A stretch of DNA of 64,000 bases from Vreelandella andesensis (GTDB lineage Bacteria; Pseudomonadota; Gammaproteobacteria; Pseudomonadales; Halomonadaceae), in contig NZ_RZHG01000012.1 in assembly GCF_003989795.1 (NCBI RefSeq), positions 38,120-102,119 on the forward strand. The letters run 5' to 3'. Positions 1 through 8,790 of this stretch are shown here, piece after piece. A model generated the notes under the pieces. It saw only the letters and a program-made list of their open reading frames with translations. It was not told where the DNA came from and did not search any database. A program made the position numbers and the translations under genes. The first letter of the stretch is position 1. Each line of letters starts with the position of its first letter.

Positions 1-252
1 CCAAAGCAAGTGACAGGCCCGAAGGCGTGTCCATTTAATAGCCTTTACTGGCATTTTCTGGAGACCAACGCTGAACAGCTAAACCGCAACCCGCGCATGA
101 AGCTAATTTATGGGTCACTCTCACGTATGAAAGATGAAAAGCGTGATGCCATGCGTCAGCAGGCGGAACAGTTTCTGGCGTCCCTACCTACCATCCAAGG
201 CTACGGCCAACCCCTTCACACGCAAGGCTATCTCCCAAAGGATACTCAATGA
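1..252 (+). CDS. Cryptochrome/photolyase-related protein, C-terminal end (partial)
   Basis: Only the last 83 codons are in the window; the reading frame is open from base 1, so the gene begins upstream. The visible part has the C-terminal signature of the deoxyribodipyrimidine photolyase-related family (bacterial Fe-S cryptochrome/photolyase type): ACPFNSLYWHFL followed by NPRMKLIYGSLSRM. In that family the cysteine of this segment helps bind a [4Fe-4S] cluster and the protein binds FAD for light-driven DNA repair or light sensing. The stop codon overlaps the start of the next gene in an ATGA, so the two are translationally coupled. Function is inferred from the tail only; the FAD-binding core is not visible. 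Confidence 0.8.
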   Translation, partial: PKQVTGPKACPFNSLYWHFLETNAEQLNRNPRMKLIYGSLSRMKDEKRDAMRQQAEQFLASLPTIQGYGQPLHTQGYLPKDTQ

Positions 253-647
253 GCCGCTTCTCTACACTTCAGGCAACATCACCTGTCACGCTATACCATG
301 ATGGCCATTGCCCTTTTTGCCGCGTGGAAGTCGCGTGGCTTGCAAAGCACCGACATCAACAACGCGTCGCCCTGGTAGACATTCAGAGTAGTGATTTCAA
401 TGCAGCCGAGGTAGGACGTAGATTTGACGACATGATGGGGCTGCTGCATGTCAAAGACAGCCAGGGAAATTGGTATATCGGCATGGACGCTAGCCGGGCC
501 CTCTATGCGGTACTGGGCTACCGGTGGTTAGTGTGGCTTTCTTGCTTACCTGGCCTGCGAGGAATAATGGACGCAGGCTATCGTTTTTTTGCCCGTCGCC
601 GGGTGCGGCTGGGCCAGTGGTGGGAAAAACGTCAAGCTAACAAGTAA
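249..647 (+). CDS. DCC-family thiol-disulfide oxidoreductase-like protein (DUF393)
   Basis: This 132-residue protein has the DUF393 hallmark near its N-terminus: YHDGHCPFCRVEV (residues about 16-28), giving the DxxCxxC motif that names the DCC family. The rest (LVDIQSSDF; a middle segment GMDASRALYAVLGYRWL) follows the usual family pattern, and 132 residues is a normal length. Family members are predicted thioredoxin-like redox proteins, but no substrate is established. It starts on the ATGA overlap with the photolyase-like gene. In many gammaproteobacteria DCC proteins sit next to photolyase/cryptochrome genes, so a shared role in light or oxidative stress is a reasonable inference, not a demonstration. 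Confidence 0.85.
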   Translation: MSRFSTLQATSPVTLYHDGHCPFCRVEVAWLAKHRHQQRVALVDIQSSDFNAAEVGRRFDDMMGLLHVKDSQGNWYIGMDASRALYAVLGYRWLVWLSCLPGLRGIMDAGYRFFARRRVRLGQWWEKRQANK

Positions 648-678
648 AGGCGCCAACTGAAATCAAAGCGTAGGGGTA

Positions 679-981
679 TTAAAACACTAGCGGCATACGC
701 GACGTTAACGGTGAGCTATAGTGCGCATCACGACCGATCACTTCGTCTTGGGGTACGTGCTGCACCAAGTAAGCACGGTGAATACCGGCACGTTTTAGCT
801 CAAGATAAACATCATCTAGTGAGCGAAACAACATTGGCTTGCCGCGCTGGGTCAGCATATGTCGCTCGCCCTCAACGTCTTCGAGCTCGACTTGGTAAAA
901 TCGGCTACCCGAATGCGTGATAACGCGTATTTCAAAATTATCGTGGCCGGCAACGAATTGCTTTAGTTCTTTTAATTCCAT
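679..981 (-). CDS. Small hypothetical protein, DUF6482-like
   Basis: A 100-residue soluble protein with no signal peptide or membrane segment. It resembles the DUF6482 family of pseudomonads and halomonads: an N-terminal beta-rich part (FEIRVITHSGSRFYQVELEDVEG), a middle SLDDVYLELKRAG, and the AYLVQHVPQDEVIG segment near the end. Function unknown. The ATG is preceded closely by AGGAGGG, a strong ribosome site. A perfect 11-bp inverted repeat lies in its leader. It converges with the DCC gene on the opposite strand. Confidence 0.7.
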   Translation of the reverse strand: MELKELKQFVAGHDNFEIRVITHSGSRFYQVELEDVEGERHMLTQRGKPMLFRSLDDVYLELKRAGIHRAYLVQHVPQDEVIGRDAHYSSPLTSRMPLVF

Positions 982-1003
982 GGTTCCCTCCTATGATTGT
1001 TGA

Positions 1004-1040
1004 TTGTCATGGGGCACAGCATGACGATACCCCATGACAA
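1004..1040. promoter_or_regulatory. Perfect 11-bp inverted repeat in the leader of the DUF6482-like gene
   Basis: The arms TTGTCATGGGG (1004-1014) and CCCCATGACAA (1030-1040) are exact complements around a 15-base loop. Read on the plus strand it is followed by TTTTATT, as an intrinsic terminator would be. Read on the minus strand it lies just upstream of the ribosome site of the DUF6482-like gene. It could be a 5'-UTR structure, an operator, or a terminator blocking antisense transcription. Which one cannot be decided by eye. Confidence 0.5.
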
Positions 1041-1127
1041 TTTTATTAACTTGTCACTTACAGATTGTGACGGCAACATCACAAAAGAGTTCCTGACCAA
1101 AACGTCAACTTATTCGTCTTCGTCGAA

Positions 1128-1421
1128 TTATTGATACTCGGAGGGGTCAATTGCTTTTCCTAACGAATTACGGTCGATCCAGTTACCGCCTTTCGTTTCC
1201 TTGTAACGGAAAACCACTTTATCACCCACCGTTACCGGCACTTCTGAATCCTCAGTTTGGTAGCTATATTTTTCCCCTTCAACTACCAGGAAGTAACGGT
1301 AGAGGTCCGGCATTCCCAACCACTCTTTGAATGGCCCTTCCCGCTCTAGCGACTGCAGCTCCCCACGGCCTTCCAACTTAGGAAGACGCTTTCGGTTACC
1401 ACGTCTAAAACCACCTGCCAT
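1128..1421 (-). CDS. Conserved hypothetical protein (about 97 residues)
   Basis: I do not recognise a named family. The chosen start (MAGGFRRGN) has AGGAG six bases upstream. An in-frame ATG at 1460 would add 13 residues and is less likely, although a GGGGAG lies before it. The protein begins with a basic stretch (RRGNRKRLPK), contains aromatic and beta-rich segments (YRYFLVVEGEKYSYQT) and a KVVFRYKETKGGNWIDRN segment. No membrane segment or signal peptide is seen. It lies directly downstream of dnaB on the same strand, 66 bases after its stop, so it may share the dnaB transcript. Confidence 0.65.
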   Translation of the reverse strand: MAGGFRRGNRKRLPKLEGRGELQSLEREGPFKEWLGMPDLYRYFLVVEGEKYSYQTEDSEVPVTVGDKVVFRYKETKGGNWIDRNSLGKAIDPSEYQ

Positions 1422-1487
1422 TTGCCACTCCTGTCTATCTGTTTCATCGGGGAGGAGCATTATACGTTCTCCCCCCTAACGCTCAAG

Positions 1488-2876
1488 TTAATCGCCGAAC
1501 GCTTCGCCATAGCTATCGGGCGCAAGGTCTTCGAAGCGCGTGTATCTTCCAATAAATGCCATATGCACCGTACCGATAGGCCCGTTACGTTGTTTACCAA
1601 TGATCAACTCAGCAATCCCCTGGTTGTCAGGGTTGTCGGGGTTATACACCTCATCTCGATATACAAACGCAATGACATCGGCATCCTGCTCAATCGCGCC
1701 CGACTCCCTCAAATCAGACATGACGGGACGCTTATTGGGACGCTGCTCCAATGAACGGTTAAGCTGTGAAAGTGCCACAACAGGGCATTGGAACTCTTTT
1801 GCCAGCCCTTTCAGCGAGCGTGAAATCTCCGAGATCTCACCGGTACGGTTTTCAGAAAAACCAGGAATCTGCATCAGCTGCAGATAGTCAATCATGATAA
1901 GCGCCATGTTACCGTGCTCACGAACCACCCTACGCAGGCGCGAGCGCATTTCGTTAGGCGAAAGCGCAGCAGTGTCATCAATAAACAGCTGCTTGTCTTT
2001 TAGCAGATTGACCGCTGACGTTAGTCGTGGCCAATCTTCGTCTTCCAACTGCCCAGAACGGACGCGGGTTTGATCAATCCGACCTAACGACGAGAGCATG
2101 CGTAGCATCAGTGATTCAGCGGGCATCTCCATAGAGAACACCATCACCGGCTTATCACTGGCAATAACTGCATGTTCAACCAGGTTCATGGCAAACGTGG
2201 TTTTACCCATCGATGGGCGACCGGCAATAATCACCAAATCCGAGGGCTGCAAGCCCGAAGTCATTTCATCAAGGTCACGAAACCCCGAAGAAAGGCCTGT
2301 CATTTCACCTTTTAGATTAAAAAGCTCATCAATGCGATCAACGGCTTTGGTTAGTAGCTCACTCATGCCGATAGGACCACCGGTTTTCGGCCGTTCTTCA
2401 GCAATTTGGAAGACTAATCGCTCAGCTTCATTGAGCAGCTCATCAGCGGGCCGACCTTGAGGGGAAAATGCCCCGTCAGCAATTTGATTGGCCGCACGGA
2501 TTAATTTACGCAGTGTTGCCCGCTCGCGAACGATATCGGCATAAGCACGAATATTACTGGCAGAAGGCGTATTGCGAGCCAGCTCGGCCAAAAAAGCCAA
2601 ACCACCCACGGTATCTAGTTGATCACGCGCTTCTAACGCTTCTGATAGCGTGATGACATCCAACGGCTGCCCAGATTCGGCCAAATGAATCATCACATTG
2701 AATACCAAGCGATGTTCATAGCGGTAAAAATCATCCGCCACTAACCGCTCCGAGACATTGTCCCAGGCTTGATTATCCAACATTAGCCCACCTAGCACCG
2801 ACTGCTCCGCTTCTAGAGAATGCGGCGGCAGCTTTATCGCTGCCGTTTCCTGATCAGCAGAAGGCTGGTCCTGCAT
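1488..2876 (-). CDS. dnaB: Replicative DNA helicase DnaB
   Basis: DnaB is the hexameric 5'-3' helicase that unwinds DNA at the replication fork, loaded by DnaC/DciA-type loaders and contacting primase DnaG. The 462-residue length is normal. The N-terminal DnaB domain begins at PPHSLEAEQSVLGGLML (about residues 17-33). The RecA-like motor has Walker A GRPSMGKTTF (about 219-228), the FSMEMP segment, MIDYLQLM (Walker B region) and SQLNRSLEQR. It carries no intein. It lies downstream of rplI on the same strand, the common gammaproteobacterial order, though a terminator hairpin separates them. Confidence 0.97.
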   Translation of the reverse strand: MQDQPSADQETAAIKLPPHSLEAEQSVLGGLMLDNQAWDNVSERLVADDFYRYEHRLVFNVMIHLAESGQPLDVITLSEALEARDQLDTVGGLAFLAELARNTPSASNIRAYADIVRERATLRKLIRAANQIADGAFSPQGRPADELLNEAERLVFQIAEERPKTGGPIGMSELLTKAVDRIDELFNLKGEMTGLSSGFRDLDEMTSGLQPSDLVIIAGRPSMGKTTFAMNLVEHAVIASDKPVMVFSMEMPAESLMLRMLSSLGRIDQTRVRSGQLEDEDWPRLTSAVNLLKDKQLFIDDTAALSPNEMRSRLRRVVREHGNMALIMIDYLQLMQIPGFSENRTGEISEISRSLKGLAKEFQCPVVALSQLNRSLEQRPNKRPVMSDLRESGAIEQDADVIAFVYRDEVYNPDNPDNQGIAELIIGKQRNGPIGTVHMAFIGRYTRFEDLAPDSYGEAFGD

Positions 2877-3075
2877 AGTGAGCTCCTTAATAATAAAGCG
2901 TAGCCAATAACGACGACTATCTTAGCGGGACAATCTTAAACTCACCATAAGCAACCTATCCACGCCAAGCGACGTTCAAAAACATTCAACCAGCCTAACA
3001 AACGTTTTTAACCGGTGCTTAGAGACGCCATGGCTTAAAAAGTCAGCTAGCAAAAAACCCTTAGCCTAAAAAGAC

Positions 3076-3104
3076 AAAGGGCGCGGGAAAAACCCGCGCC
3101 CTTT
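3076..3104 (-). terminator. Rho-independent terminator after rplI
   Basis: A 12-bp perfect stem (AAAGGGCGCGGG / CCCGCGCCCTTT) with a 5-base loop lies 25 bases beyond the rplI stop. On the minus strand it is followed by a CTTTTTA tract. It should end the rpsF-rpsR-rplI transcript before dnaB. Confidence 0.9.
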
Positions 3105-3129
3105 GAGGCGTCAGCGTTGTCGAGAGCGT

Positions 3130-3576
3130 TTACTCTGCGACAACAACCACGCGAACAACAGCATCTACATCTGCATGCAGGTGTAAAACGATGTCGTATT
3201 CGCCAGTTTGACGAATAGGGCCCTGCGGCATACGTACTTCACTCTTAGCAACTTCAATGCCAGCAGAGGAAATAGCGTCGGCCAAATCACGCGGCCCGAT
3301 AGAACCGAATAGCTTGCCTTCATCGCCTGCTTTAGAAACCAACGACAATTCGATGTCGTTCAGCTGTTCAGCGCGCGCTTCCGCTTCTGCTTTACGCTCA
3401 GCGGCTTGGGCTTCAAGCTCAGCACGCTGGGCCTTGAATGCTTCAACGTTATCTTTGGTTGCCGGTACGGCTAGACCGTAAGGTACCAAATAGTTACGAC
3501 CATAACCGGGCTTTACAGTGACTTTGTCACCCAGGCCGCCCAGCTTACCAATGTTGTCGAGCAGAATGACTTCCAT
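3130..3576 (-). CDS. rplI: 50S ribosomal protein L9
   Basis: L9 binds domain V of 23S rRNA at the base of the L1 stalk and helps maintain reading frame. The protein is 148 residues, the standard length, starting [19 protein letters not shown] with the conserved [13 protein letters not shown] motif of the N-terminal rRNA-binding domain. A long Ala/Glu-rich connecting helix (about residues 50-75) and the C-terminal domain ([14 protein letters not shown]) follow. It is the last gene of the rpsF-rpsR-membrane protein-rplI operon and is closed by a strong terminator. Confidence 0.98.
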   Translation of the reverse strand: MEVILLDNIGKLGGLGDKVTVKPGYGRNYLVPYGLAVPATKDNVEAFKAQRAELEAQAAERKAEAEARAEQLNDIELSLVSKAGDEGKLFGSIGPRDLADAISSAGIEVAKSEVRMPQGPIRQTGEYDIVLHLHADVDAVVRVVVVAE

Positions 3577-3591
3577 CTCGTAAACCTCTTG

Positions 3592-4443
3592 TCAGTTGCT
3601 GCGGGCAAGGCGTGCGCGAACGTTCGCGAATGTATCAATCAGCCCCAACAGCAGCACAATGAGAATCGTGGGCCAGGTCGTGATCAGCAGCACATAGAAT
3701 GCGACTAGCCACAGCCCGTTCATCCCCTTTATTCCAATAAACCCATGCACTAGCGCAATGCCAGCTACCAGCAGTGGAATCCAGCCAAGCATTGCCAGAG
3801 CGTGCGCTCCTAGCACCATACTCACCACACCGAGCACCACTAAAACAGCGAGCTCTTTGGGCAGTAGGCGCAGTGAGTGAAACTCTTCACGGAAGCCGCC
3901 TGGGTTATAAAGCCCAGCTTGCCAACTTCTCGCCAAGGCTAAACACACGATAGCCGCCAACAATATCACTAGACCCGTCACTCCACCGATTACCATAGCG
4001 GCAAGGGTGGGCGCGTCGATCCCTTGGTTAGCAAACTCTGTCAGCATGCGATCAATCTCGGTTGAGCTCTCTCGCAGTTGCTCCAGCATTAGCTGTGTTC
4101 CACCTGGTGGGATAAAGATGCCTAGCTGAACCATCACCGCTGCCGCTAATGTGCCAACGATTAATGCTTCACTCCAACGCATCCTTTCACGCAGGATGAC
4201 CGCCATCAACGTCACTAGCAGCACGCTAGCAAGTGGAATGACATCACCTTGCGACCACCAGAAACCTGCAGGTAGTGCGGCAGCGATAATTACCGGAAGC
4301 GCAGGTGCGAAACCTTTGCGTAAAGTAACCAACGCGGCAATGGCTGCCCCTAACCAGAACAGCCAAGGCACCAGCGTAGCTAGCGCCGCCCCGCCAATGG
4401 CGTAGGGCGTGCTCCGCATGAGCCATCTTGCCAGTGCCAGCAT
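3592..4443 (-). CDS. DUF2232-type integral membrane protein of the rpsR-rplI intergenic slot
   Basis: A polytopic membrane protein of about 283 residues with roughly eight hydrophobic segments. It sits between rpsR and rplI, exactly where pseudomonads and related bacteria carry an uncharacterised YybS-like (DUF2232) membrane protein. A periplasmic or cytoplasmic loop of about 40 residues (around TQLMLEQLRESSTEIDRML) separates the two halves. An in-frame GTG three bases upstream could also serve as start; the ATG is preferred. Only about 12 bases separate it from rpsR, so it is co-transcribed. No function is established for the family. Confidence 0.85.
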   Translation of the reverse strand: MLALARWLMRSTPYAIGGAALATLVPWLFWLGAAIAALVTLRKGFAPALPVIIAAALPAGFWWSQGDVIPLASVLLVTLMAVILRERMRWSEALIVGTLAAAVMVQLGIFIPPGGTQLMLEQLRESSTEIDRMLTEFANQGIDAPTLAAMVIGGVTGLVILLAAIVCLALARSWQAGLYNPGGFREEFHSLRLLPKELAVLVVLGVVSMVLGAHALAMLGWIPLLVAGIALVHGFIGIKGMNGLWLVAFYVLLITTWPTILIVLLLGLIDTFANVRARLARSN

Positions 4444-4455
4444 CACGTTAAACGC

Positions 4456-4683
4456 TTACTGATGGCTATCGGAGTAGGGCAGCAGTGCCAGGTAACGCGA
4501 ACGCTTAATAGCAGTCGCCAGCTGACGCTGATAGCGTGCTTTGGTGCCGGTGATACGGCTCGGAACGATCTTGCCGGTTTCGGTGATGTAAGCCTTCAGC
4601 GTGTCGAGATCTTTATAGTCGATCTGCTTGACGCCTTCAGCAGTGAAGCGGCAAAACTTACGGCGACGGAAAAAACGTGCCAT
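4456..4683 (-). CDS. rpsR: 30S ribosomal protein S18
   Basis: S18 binds the central domain of 16S rRNA as a heterodimer with S6. The 75-residue product is the usual length, with the basic N-terminus [13 protein letters not shown] and the signature [24 protein letters not shown] and [25 protein letters not shown] end (here [20 protein letters not shown]). The start has AAGGAG at good spacing. It is the second gene of the rpsF operon. Confidence 0.98.
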   Translation of the reverse strand: MARFFRRRKFCRFTAEGVKQIDYKDLDTLKAYITETGKIVPSRITGTKARYQRQLATAIKRSRYLALLPYSDSHQ

Positions 4684-4716
4684 GGACTAGCTCCTTAAAA
4701 CGTGCAGTGGATGGAA

Positions 4717-5100
4717 TTAGGCAGTTTCTTCTTCAGCTTCTTCAGCGCGCGGTTTATCTTCGCGACGCGGACGCTTTTCTTCTGCCGGCTTCATCATCGG
4801 AGAAGCTTCGGTGATCGCTTCTTTACAGCGAACAACCAAGCTGCGGATGATAGCGTCGTTGAAACGGAAGATGTTCTCGATTTCTTCGAGAGTCTCGCCG
4901 GCGCACTCGACGTTCATCAGCACGTAGTGGGCTTTGTGGATCTTGTTGATTGGGTAAGCCAGGTGACGACGGCCCCAATCTTCCAAGCGATGCACAGTGC
5001 CACCGTTTTCGCTAACAATACTGGTGTAGCGCTCGACCATAGCCGGCACTTGCTCGCTCTGATCCGGGTGGACCATAAACACGATTTCGTAATGACGCAT
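4717..5100 (-). CDS. rpsF: 30S ribosomal protein S6
   Basis: S6 joins S18 on the platform of the small subunit. The true start is [18 protein letters not shown], preceded by AAGGAG. An upstream in-frame ATG at 5154 would add 18 non-homologous residues and is rejected. The RNA-binding-like alpha/beta fold is followed by an acidic and basic tail ([25 protein letters not shown], residues about 105-127), as in many S6 proteins modified by RimK. The leader contains a bulged hairpin consistent with S6:S18 autoregulation. Confidence 0.97.
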   Translation of the reverse strand: MRHYEIVFMVHPDQSEQVPAMVERYTSIVSENGGTVHRLEDWGRRHLAYPINKIHKAHYVLMNVECAGETLEEIENIFRFNDAIIRSLVVRCKEAITEASPMMKPAEEKRPRREDKPRAEEAEEETA

Positions 5101-5120
5101 GGAATCTCCTTGCGGTTTGA

Positions 5121-5148
5121 CAGCTTCCGGTGTGTATTGACACGGCTG
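5121..5148 (-). promoter_or_regulatory. Candidate S6:S18 autoregulatory leader hairpin
   Basis: On the minus strand, 20 bases upstream of the rpsF start, the leader can fold as CAGC-C-GTGT-CAAT-ACAC-ACCGGAA-GCTG. That gives an outer 4-bp stem, an inner 4-bp stem and a 3' bulge carrying CCG. A bulged hairpin with a CCG element ahead of rpsF is the described binding site by which the S6:S18 complex represses its own mRNA in many bacteria. The fold is seen; the binding is inferred. Confidence 0.5.
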
Positions 5149-5264
5149 CACCAATGACGACAGGGAAGCAAGGAGTTAACTGAGATGCCTCATATTCACC
5201 GCAAGCGGTGTTATCAGGGGCATCAAGCAGAACTGTTTTCCGTATAAACTGTTAAGCAATACGA

Positions 5265-5290
5265 GCGCCCGCTTAAAGTTAAACGGGCGC
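5265..5290 (-). terminator. Possible terminator after rlmB
   Basis: A 7-bp GC-rich stem (GCGCCCG / CGGGCGC) with a 12-base internal region lies 23 bases past the rlmB stop. On the minus strand it is followed by CTCGTATTGC, so the T-tract is poor. It may be only a weak terminator. Confidence 0.45.
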
Positions 5291-5312
5291 AAGCATTCTA
5301 GTGGGCTGGTGC

Positions 5313-6113
5313 TTAACTTGCAAGCTGCCGCTGCCGAACGGCTTCAAACAAACAAATACCCGTTGCGACCGATACGTTCAAGCTGGACACCTGCCCTGCC
5401 ATAGGAAGCTTTGCCAAGTTATCGCAAGCTTCCCTGGTTAATCGACGCATACCCTTCCCCTCAGCCCCCATCACTAACGCCGTAGGGCCGGTCATATCAA
5501 TTTCAAACAGACTGGCATCAGCTTCGCCCGCAGTACCTGTAATCCATACTCCGGCATCTTTGAGCTTAGCCAAGGTGCGAGATAGGTTAGTAACCTGATA
5601 AACAGGCACCACCTCGGCAGCACCGCAGGCTACTTTACGCACCGTCGCGTTTAGCGGAGCGGCTTTATCTTTGGCCACAATCACCCCGTGGGCACCAGCG
5701 GCATCAGCACTGCGCAGACACGCGCCAAAGTTATGCACATCGGTAACGCCATCGAGTACTAACAGTAGCGGCGGCGTAGACGCCTGCCAGGCACGCAGCT
5801 TCAACCACAATGACTCTTCCCCTTCGGGAACCAGTGGCGAACAAAACGCCACGACACCCTGGTGAGCTGCGCCTTGGGTGAGCTGATCCAGCAGGTCACG
5901 GGGCTGCTCTGTTATGCGCGCACCACGAGACTGAGCACTCGCGACTACTTCTTTTAGTCGATTACCCGCCCCCTGCTGCACCCACAATTCGCGGGGCGTT
6001 TCGCCCCGCTCAAGCAGGCTTTCCAGAGCGTGAACACCATACACCTGGTCCAATCCATCCGGCGTGCGAACAGCCGGACGCGAGCTACGTCGAGACGACG
6101 ACTTCATGCTCAT
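5313..6113 (-). CDS. rlmB: 23S rRNA (guanosine-2251)-2'-O-methyltransferase RlmB
   Basis: RlmB is a SPOUT-class enzyme that uses S-adenosylmethionine to methylate Gm2251 in the peptidyl-transferase P loop. The 266-residue protein has the N-terminal L30e-like substrate-binding domain (VYGVHALESLLERGETP onward) and the C-terminal knotted SPOUT domain with LDGVTDVHNFGACLRSADAAG, VMGAEGKGMRRLTRE and LPMAGQVSSLNVSVATGICLFEA. A short basic extension (SSRRSSRP) precedes the domain. Its start overlaps the rnr stop (ATGA), giving translational coupling; rnr-rlmB is a conserved pair. Confidence 0.96.
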   Translation of the reverse strand: MSMKSSSRRSSRPAVRTPDGLDQVYGVHALESLLERGETPRELWVQQGAGNRLKEVVASAQSRGARITEQPRDLLDQLTQGAAHQGVVAFCSPLVPEGEESLWLKLRAWQASTPPLLLVLDGVTDVHNFGACLRSADAAGAHGVIVAKDKAAPLNATVRKVACGAAEVVPVYQVTNLSRTLAKLKDAGVWITGTAGEADASLFEIDMTGPTALVMGAEGKGMRRLTREACDNLAKLPMAGQVSSLNVSVATGICLFEAVRQRQLAS

Positions 6114-8545
6114 CCCTTATTTGGTGATGGTTTACGCGGGCCGTTGCGCGTGCGCCTAGGGCCACGGCGCGTTGGCTGCTTATCCGTTGATGCCGCTGCT
6201 TTCTCAGAGCCCCCTTCTTTTCCGGCACGTTTTCCAGCACCATCTCCAGCACCAGTAGGCCCTTCACCACCACGGCGCTTGCGCGGCTGACGGCGTGGCC
6301 GAGGTTTCTCATCAGCAAGGCCGAAATCGATCTTGCGATCATCCATATCTACCCGCGCAACCTGGACCGTAAGCCCGTCGCCCAAGCGATACGTCGTGCC
6401 GGTACGCTCACCTTTGAGGCGGTGTTTTTCTGCCTCATAGTGGTAGTAGTCGGAAGGTAGCGAGGTAACATGCACCAACCCTTCGACATAGAAGTCATCC
6501 AAACGCACAAACAGACCAAACTGGGTCACTGAGGCGATAGTACCCTCAAATGTTTCGCCCAGTTTGTCAGACATAAACTCACATTTGAGCCAGCTTTCAA
6601 CATCACGCGTTGCTTCATCAGCCCGTCGCTCGGTCATCGAGCAGTGCTCACCCAACTCAAGCATTTGCTCAAAGGTATAGGGGCACCACTTACTTGGCGG
6701 ATCAACCGGTGCACCTTCTACCCGAACCACCGTATTGGTTTGGCGCGGCCCACGGATGACTGAGCGAATAGCCCGATGAACTAGCAGGTCTGGGTAACGG
6801 CGAATCGGCGAGGTGAAGTGCGCGTAAGCTTGATAAGCCAAGCCAAAATGGCCTTCATTCTGAGGCGAATAAACGGCCTGATTCATTGAGCGCAGCATGA
6901 CAGTTTGGATAATATCAGCATCCGGGCGATCTATAATCACCTCCCGCAACGCTTGATAATCCTGAGGCGTCGGCATGTCGCCACCGCCGACAGATAGACC
7001 CAGCTCGCTTAAGAACAGACGCAGCTTGTCGAGACGTTCTGGCGTTGGACGCTCGTGGATACGGTAAAGAGCGGGTAAATCGTGCTTATCCAGGAACCGC
7101 GCGGTCGCCACGTTGGCCGCCAGCATGCACTCTTCGATTAGCTTATGAGCATCGTTACGGGTACGCGGCACGATCTTTTCAATCTTACGTTCATCATTAA
7201 AGATAATTGCCGTTTCGGTGGTATCGAAATCAATCGCGCCACGCTCTTCCCGCGCACTACGCAGTAGGCCATAAAGCTCGTGTAGATTTTGCAGCGGCTT
7301 CACCAGCGCTTTGTGCTCGCTGCGCAGCGCTTCGCCCTCTTCACTCTCGTTATCGAGAATGGCTGCCACCTTGTTATAGGTCAGGCGAGCATGGGAGTTC
7401 ATTACCGCCTCGTAGAACGAGTAGCGGCTAATGGCGCCTGTCTTGGAGATATTCATCTCGCAGACCATCACAAGACGATCTACCTGAGGGTTTAACGAAC
7501 ACAAGCCGTTTGAAAGAAGCTCAGGCAGCATCGGCACAACTTGGCCCGGGAAGTACACCGAGTTACCCCGCGTACGCGCTTCATCATCAAGTGCGGTGCC
7601 AGGGCGAACGTAGTGCGACACATCAGCAATAGCAACCAGCAGCTTCCAGCTACCCGACTTCGTCTTCCAGGCGCACACCGCATCGTCAAAGTCTTTGGCG
7701 GACTCATCGTCAATAGTGACCAACGGAAGCTCGCGTAGATCGACGCGGTGTTGCTTATCGTCCTCTAACACTTCTGCTGAAATACCGCTGGTCTGGTCAA
7801 GCACTTCTGGTGGGAACTCAGCAGGGATATCGTAGCTACGAATCGCGATATCTATTTCCATGCCGGGATCCATGCGCTCCCCCAACACTTCAATAACTTC
7901 GCCAACCGGTTGAATTCTCGTCGCGGGCTGCTGAACGATTTTAGCCGAGACCACTTGGCCATCTTTTGCGCCAGCGCAGGCGGTGTGAGGAATGATAACT
8001 TCCTGGGTAATGCGAGGATTCTCAGGAATCAACACACCAAACTCAGGTGAATTGCTACGATAAACACCCACAATGGTTTGTGTATTTCGCGCAATTACAT
8101 CAGCAATGGTGGCTTCATCACGACCACGACGGTCGCGACCGCTCACGCGCGCCAATACATAGTCGCCGTGGAATACACGGCGCATCTGGCGTGGAGGTAA
8201 TACTAAATCCGGCTTTTTGCCGTCTTCACGCAGCAAAAATCCGAAACCATCACGGTGACCAAGCACTTTGCCCTTAATCAAATCTAGCTTGTCGATCAGC
8301 GCGTAGGCGCCTCGACGATCGCGCAGTACCTGACCATCACGCTCCATGGCAGCCATACGACGGCGAATAGCTTCAAGATGGTCTTCATCTTCAATGCCCA
8401 ACATACGACTCATGTTTTCATGAGTCATCGGCTTGCCGTACGACTCCAACGCCGCTAATAGATACTCGCGACTGGGCGCAGGATTATCGTACTTGTGTGC
8501 CTCACGCTCGGCGTGCGGATCATCACTCAACGTCCAATACTTCAT
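6110..8545 (-). CDS. rnr: Ribonuclease R
   Basis: RNase R is a processive 3'-5' exoribonuclease that degrades structured RNA and takes part in rRNA quality control and trans-translation. The 811-residue protein shows an N-terminal winged-helix region (about 25-85), cold-shock domains (about 90-260), the RNB catalytic domain with DFDDAV (285-290), and a C-terminal S1 domain (GTIASVTQFGLFV, about 650-735). It ends with a long Arg/Lys/Gly-rich tail (about 745-811), typical of RNase R and absent in RNase II. AAGGA precedes the ATG. rlmB follows with overlapping stop and start. Confidence 0.97.
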   Translation of the reverse strand: MKYWTLSDDPHAEREAHKYDNPAPSREYLLAALESYGKPMTHENMSRMLGIEDEDHLEAIRRRMAAMERDGQVLRDRRGAYALIDKLDLIKGKVLGHRDGFGFLLREDGKKPDLVLPPRQMRRVFHGDYVLARVSGRDRRGRDEATIADVIARNTQTIVGVYRSNSPEFGVLIPENPRITQEVIIPHTACAGAKDGQVVSAKIVQQPATRIQPVGEVIEVLGERMDPGMEIDIAIRSYDIPAEFPPEVLDQTSGISAEVLEDDKQHRVDLRELPLVTIDDESAKDFDDAVCAWKTKSGSWKLLVAIADVSHYVRPGTALDDEARTRGNSVYFPGQVVPMLPELLSNGLCSLNPQVDRLVMVCEMNISKTGAISRYSFYEAVMNSHARLTYNKVAAILDNESEEGEALRSEHKALVKPLQNLHELYGLLRSAREERGAIDFDTTETAIIFNDERKIEKIVPRTRNDAHKLIEECMLAANVATARFLDKHDLPALYRIHERPTPERLDKLRLFLSELGLSVGGGDMPTPQDYQALREVIIDRPDADIIQTVMLRSMNQAVYSPQNEGHFGLAYQAYAHFTSPIRRYPDLLVHRAIRSVIRGPRQTNTVVRVEGAPVDPPSKWCPYTFEQMLELGEHCSMTERRADEATRDVESWLKCEFMSDKLGETFEGTIASVTQFGLFVRLDDFYVEGLVHVTSLPSDYYHYEAEKHRLKGERTGTTYRLGDGLTVQVARVDMDDRKIDFGLADEKPRPRRQPRKRRGGEGPTGAGDGAGKRAGKEGGSEKAAASTDKQPTRRGPRRTRNGPRKPSPNKG

Positions 8546-8751
8546 GCGATCAACATCCTTGATTGCGTTTGCAGGAGGCAGCTAATGTGCGCAGTCAAAG
8601 CATGCTGCGAGCGGGGGATATCAGCCATTAATCGACTGACGTACATCATATTTTGTTTAGTCATGTGTGCAGTATAGCGCTGCCTGTTCAATCACCCAAC
8701 CACCTAGCTGACCAATTATACGATTTTAGTGCTAAAAACAGTTACCGGGCC

Positions 8752-8779
8752 TTGCATTTAAGCGTGGCCTCGGTATCAT
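8752..8779 (+). promoter_or_regulatory. Candidate sigma-70 promoter of the tRNA-Leu cluster
   Basis: TTGCAT and TATCAT are separated by 16 bases, and the -10 ends 11 bases before the first tRNA-Leu. The intervening ACGCGCC resembles the GC-rich discriminator of stable-RNA promoters. Assignment is by eye. Confidence 0.45.
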
Positions 8780-8790
8780 ACGCGCCAATT

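Noticed and set aside
4702..5157. Plus-strand frame of 151 codons opposite rpsF
   Set aside because: It mirrors the S6 gene, whose protein sequence is unmistakable; no homology or ribosome site supports the antisense frame.
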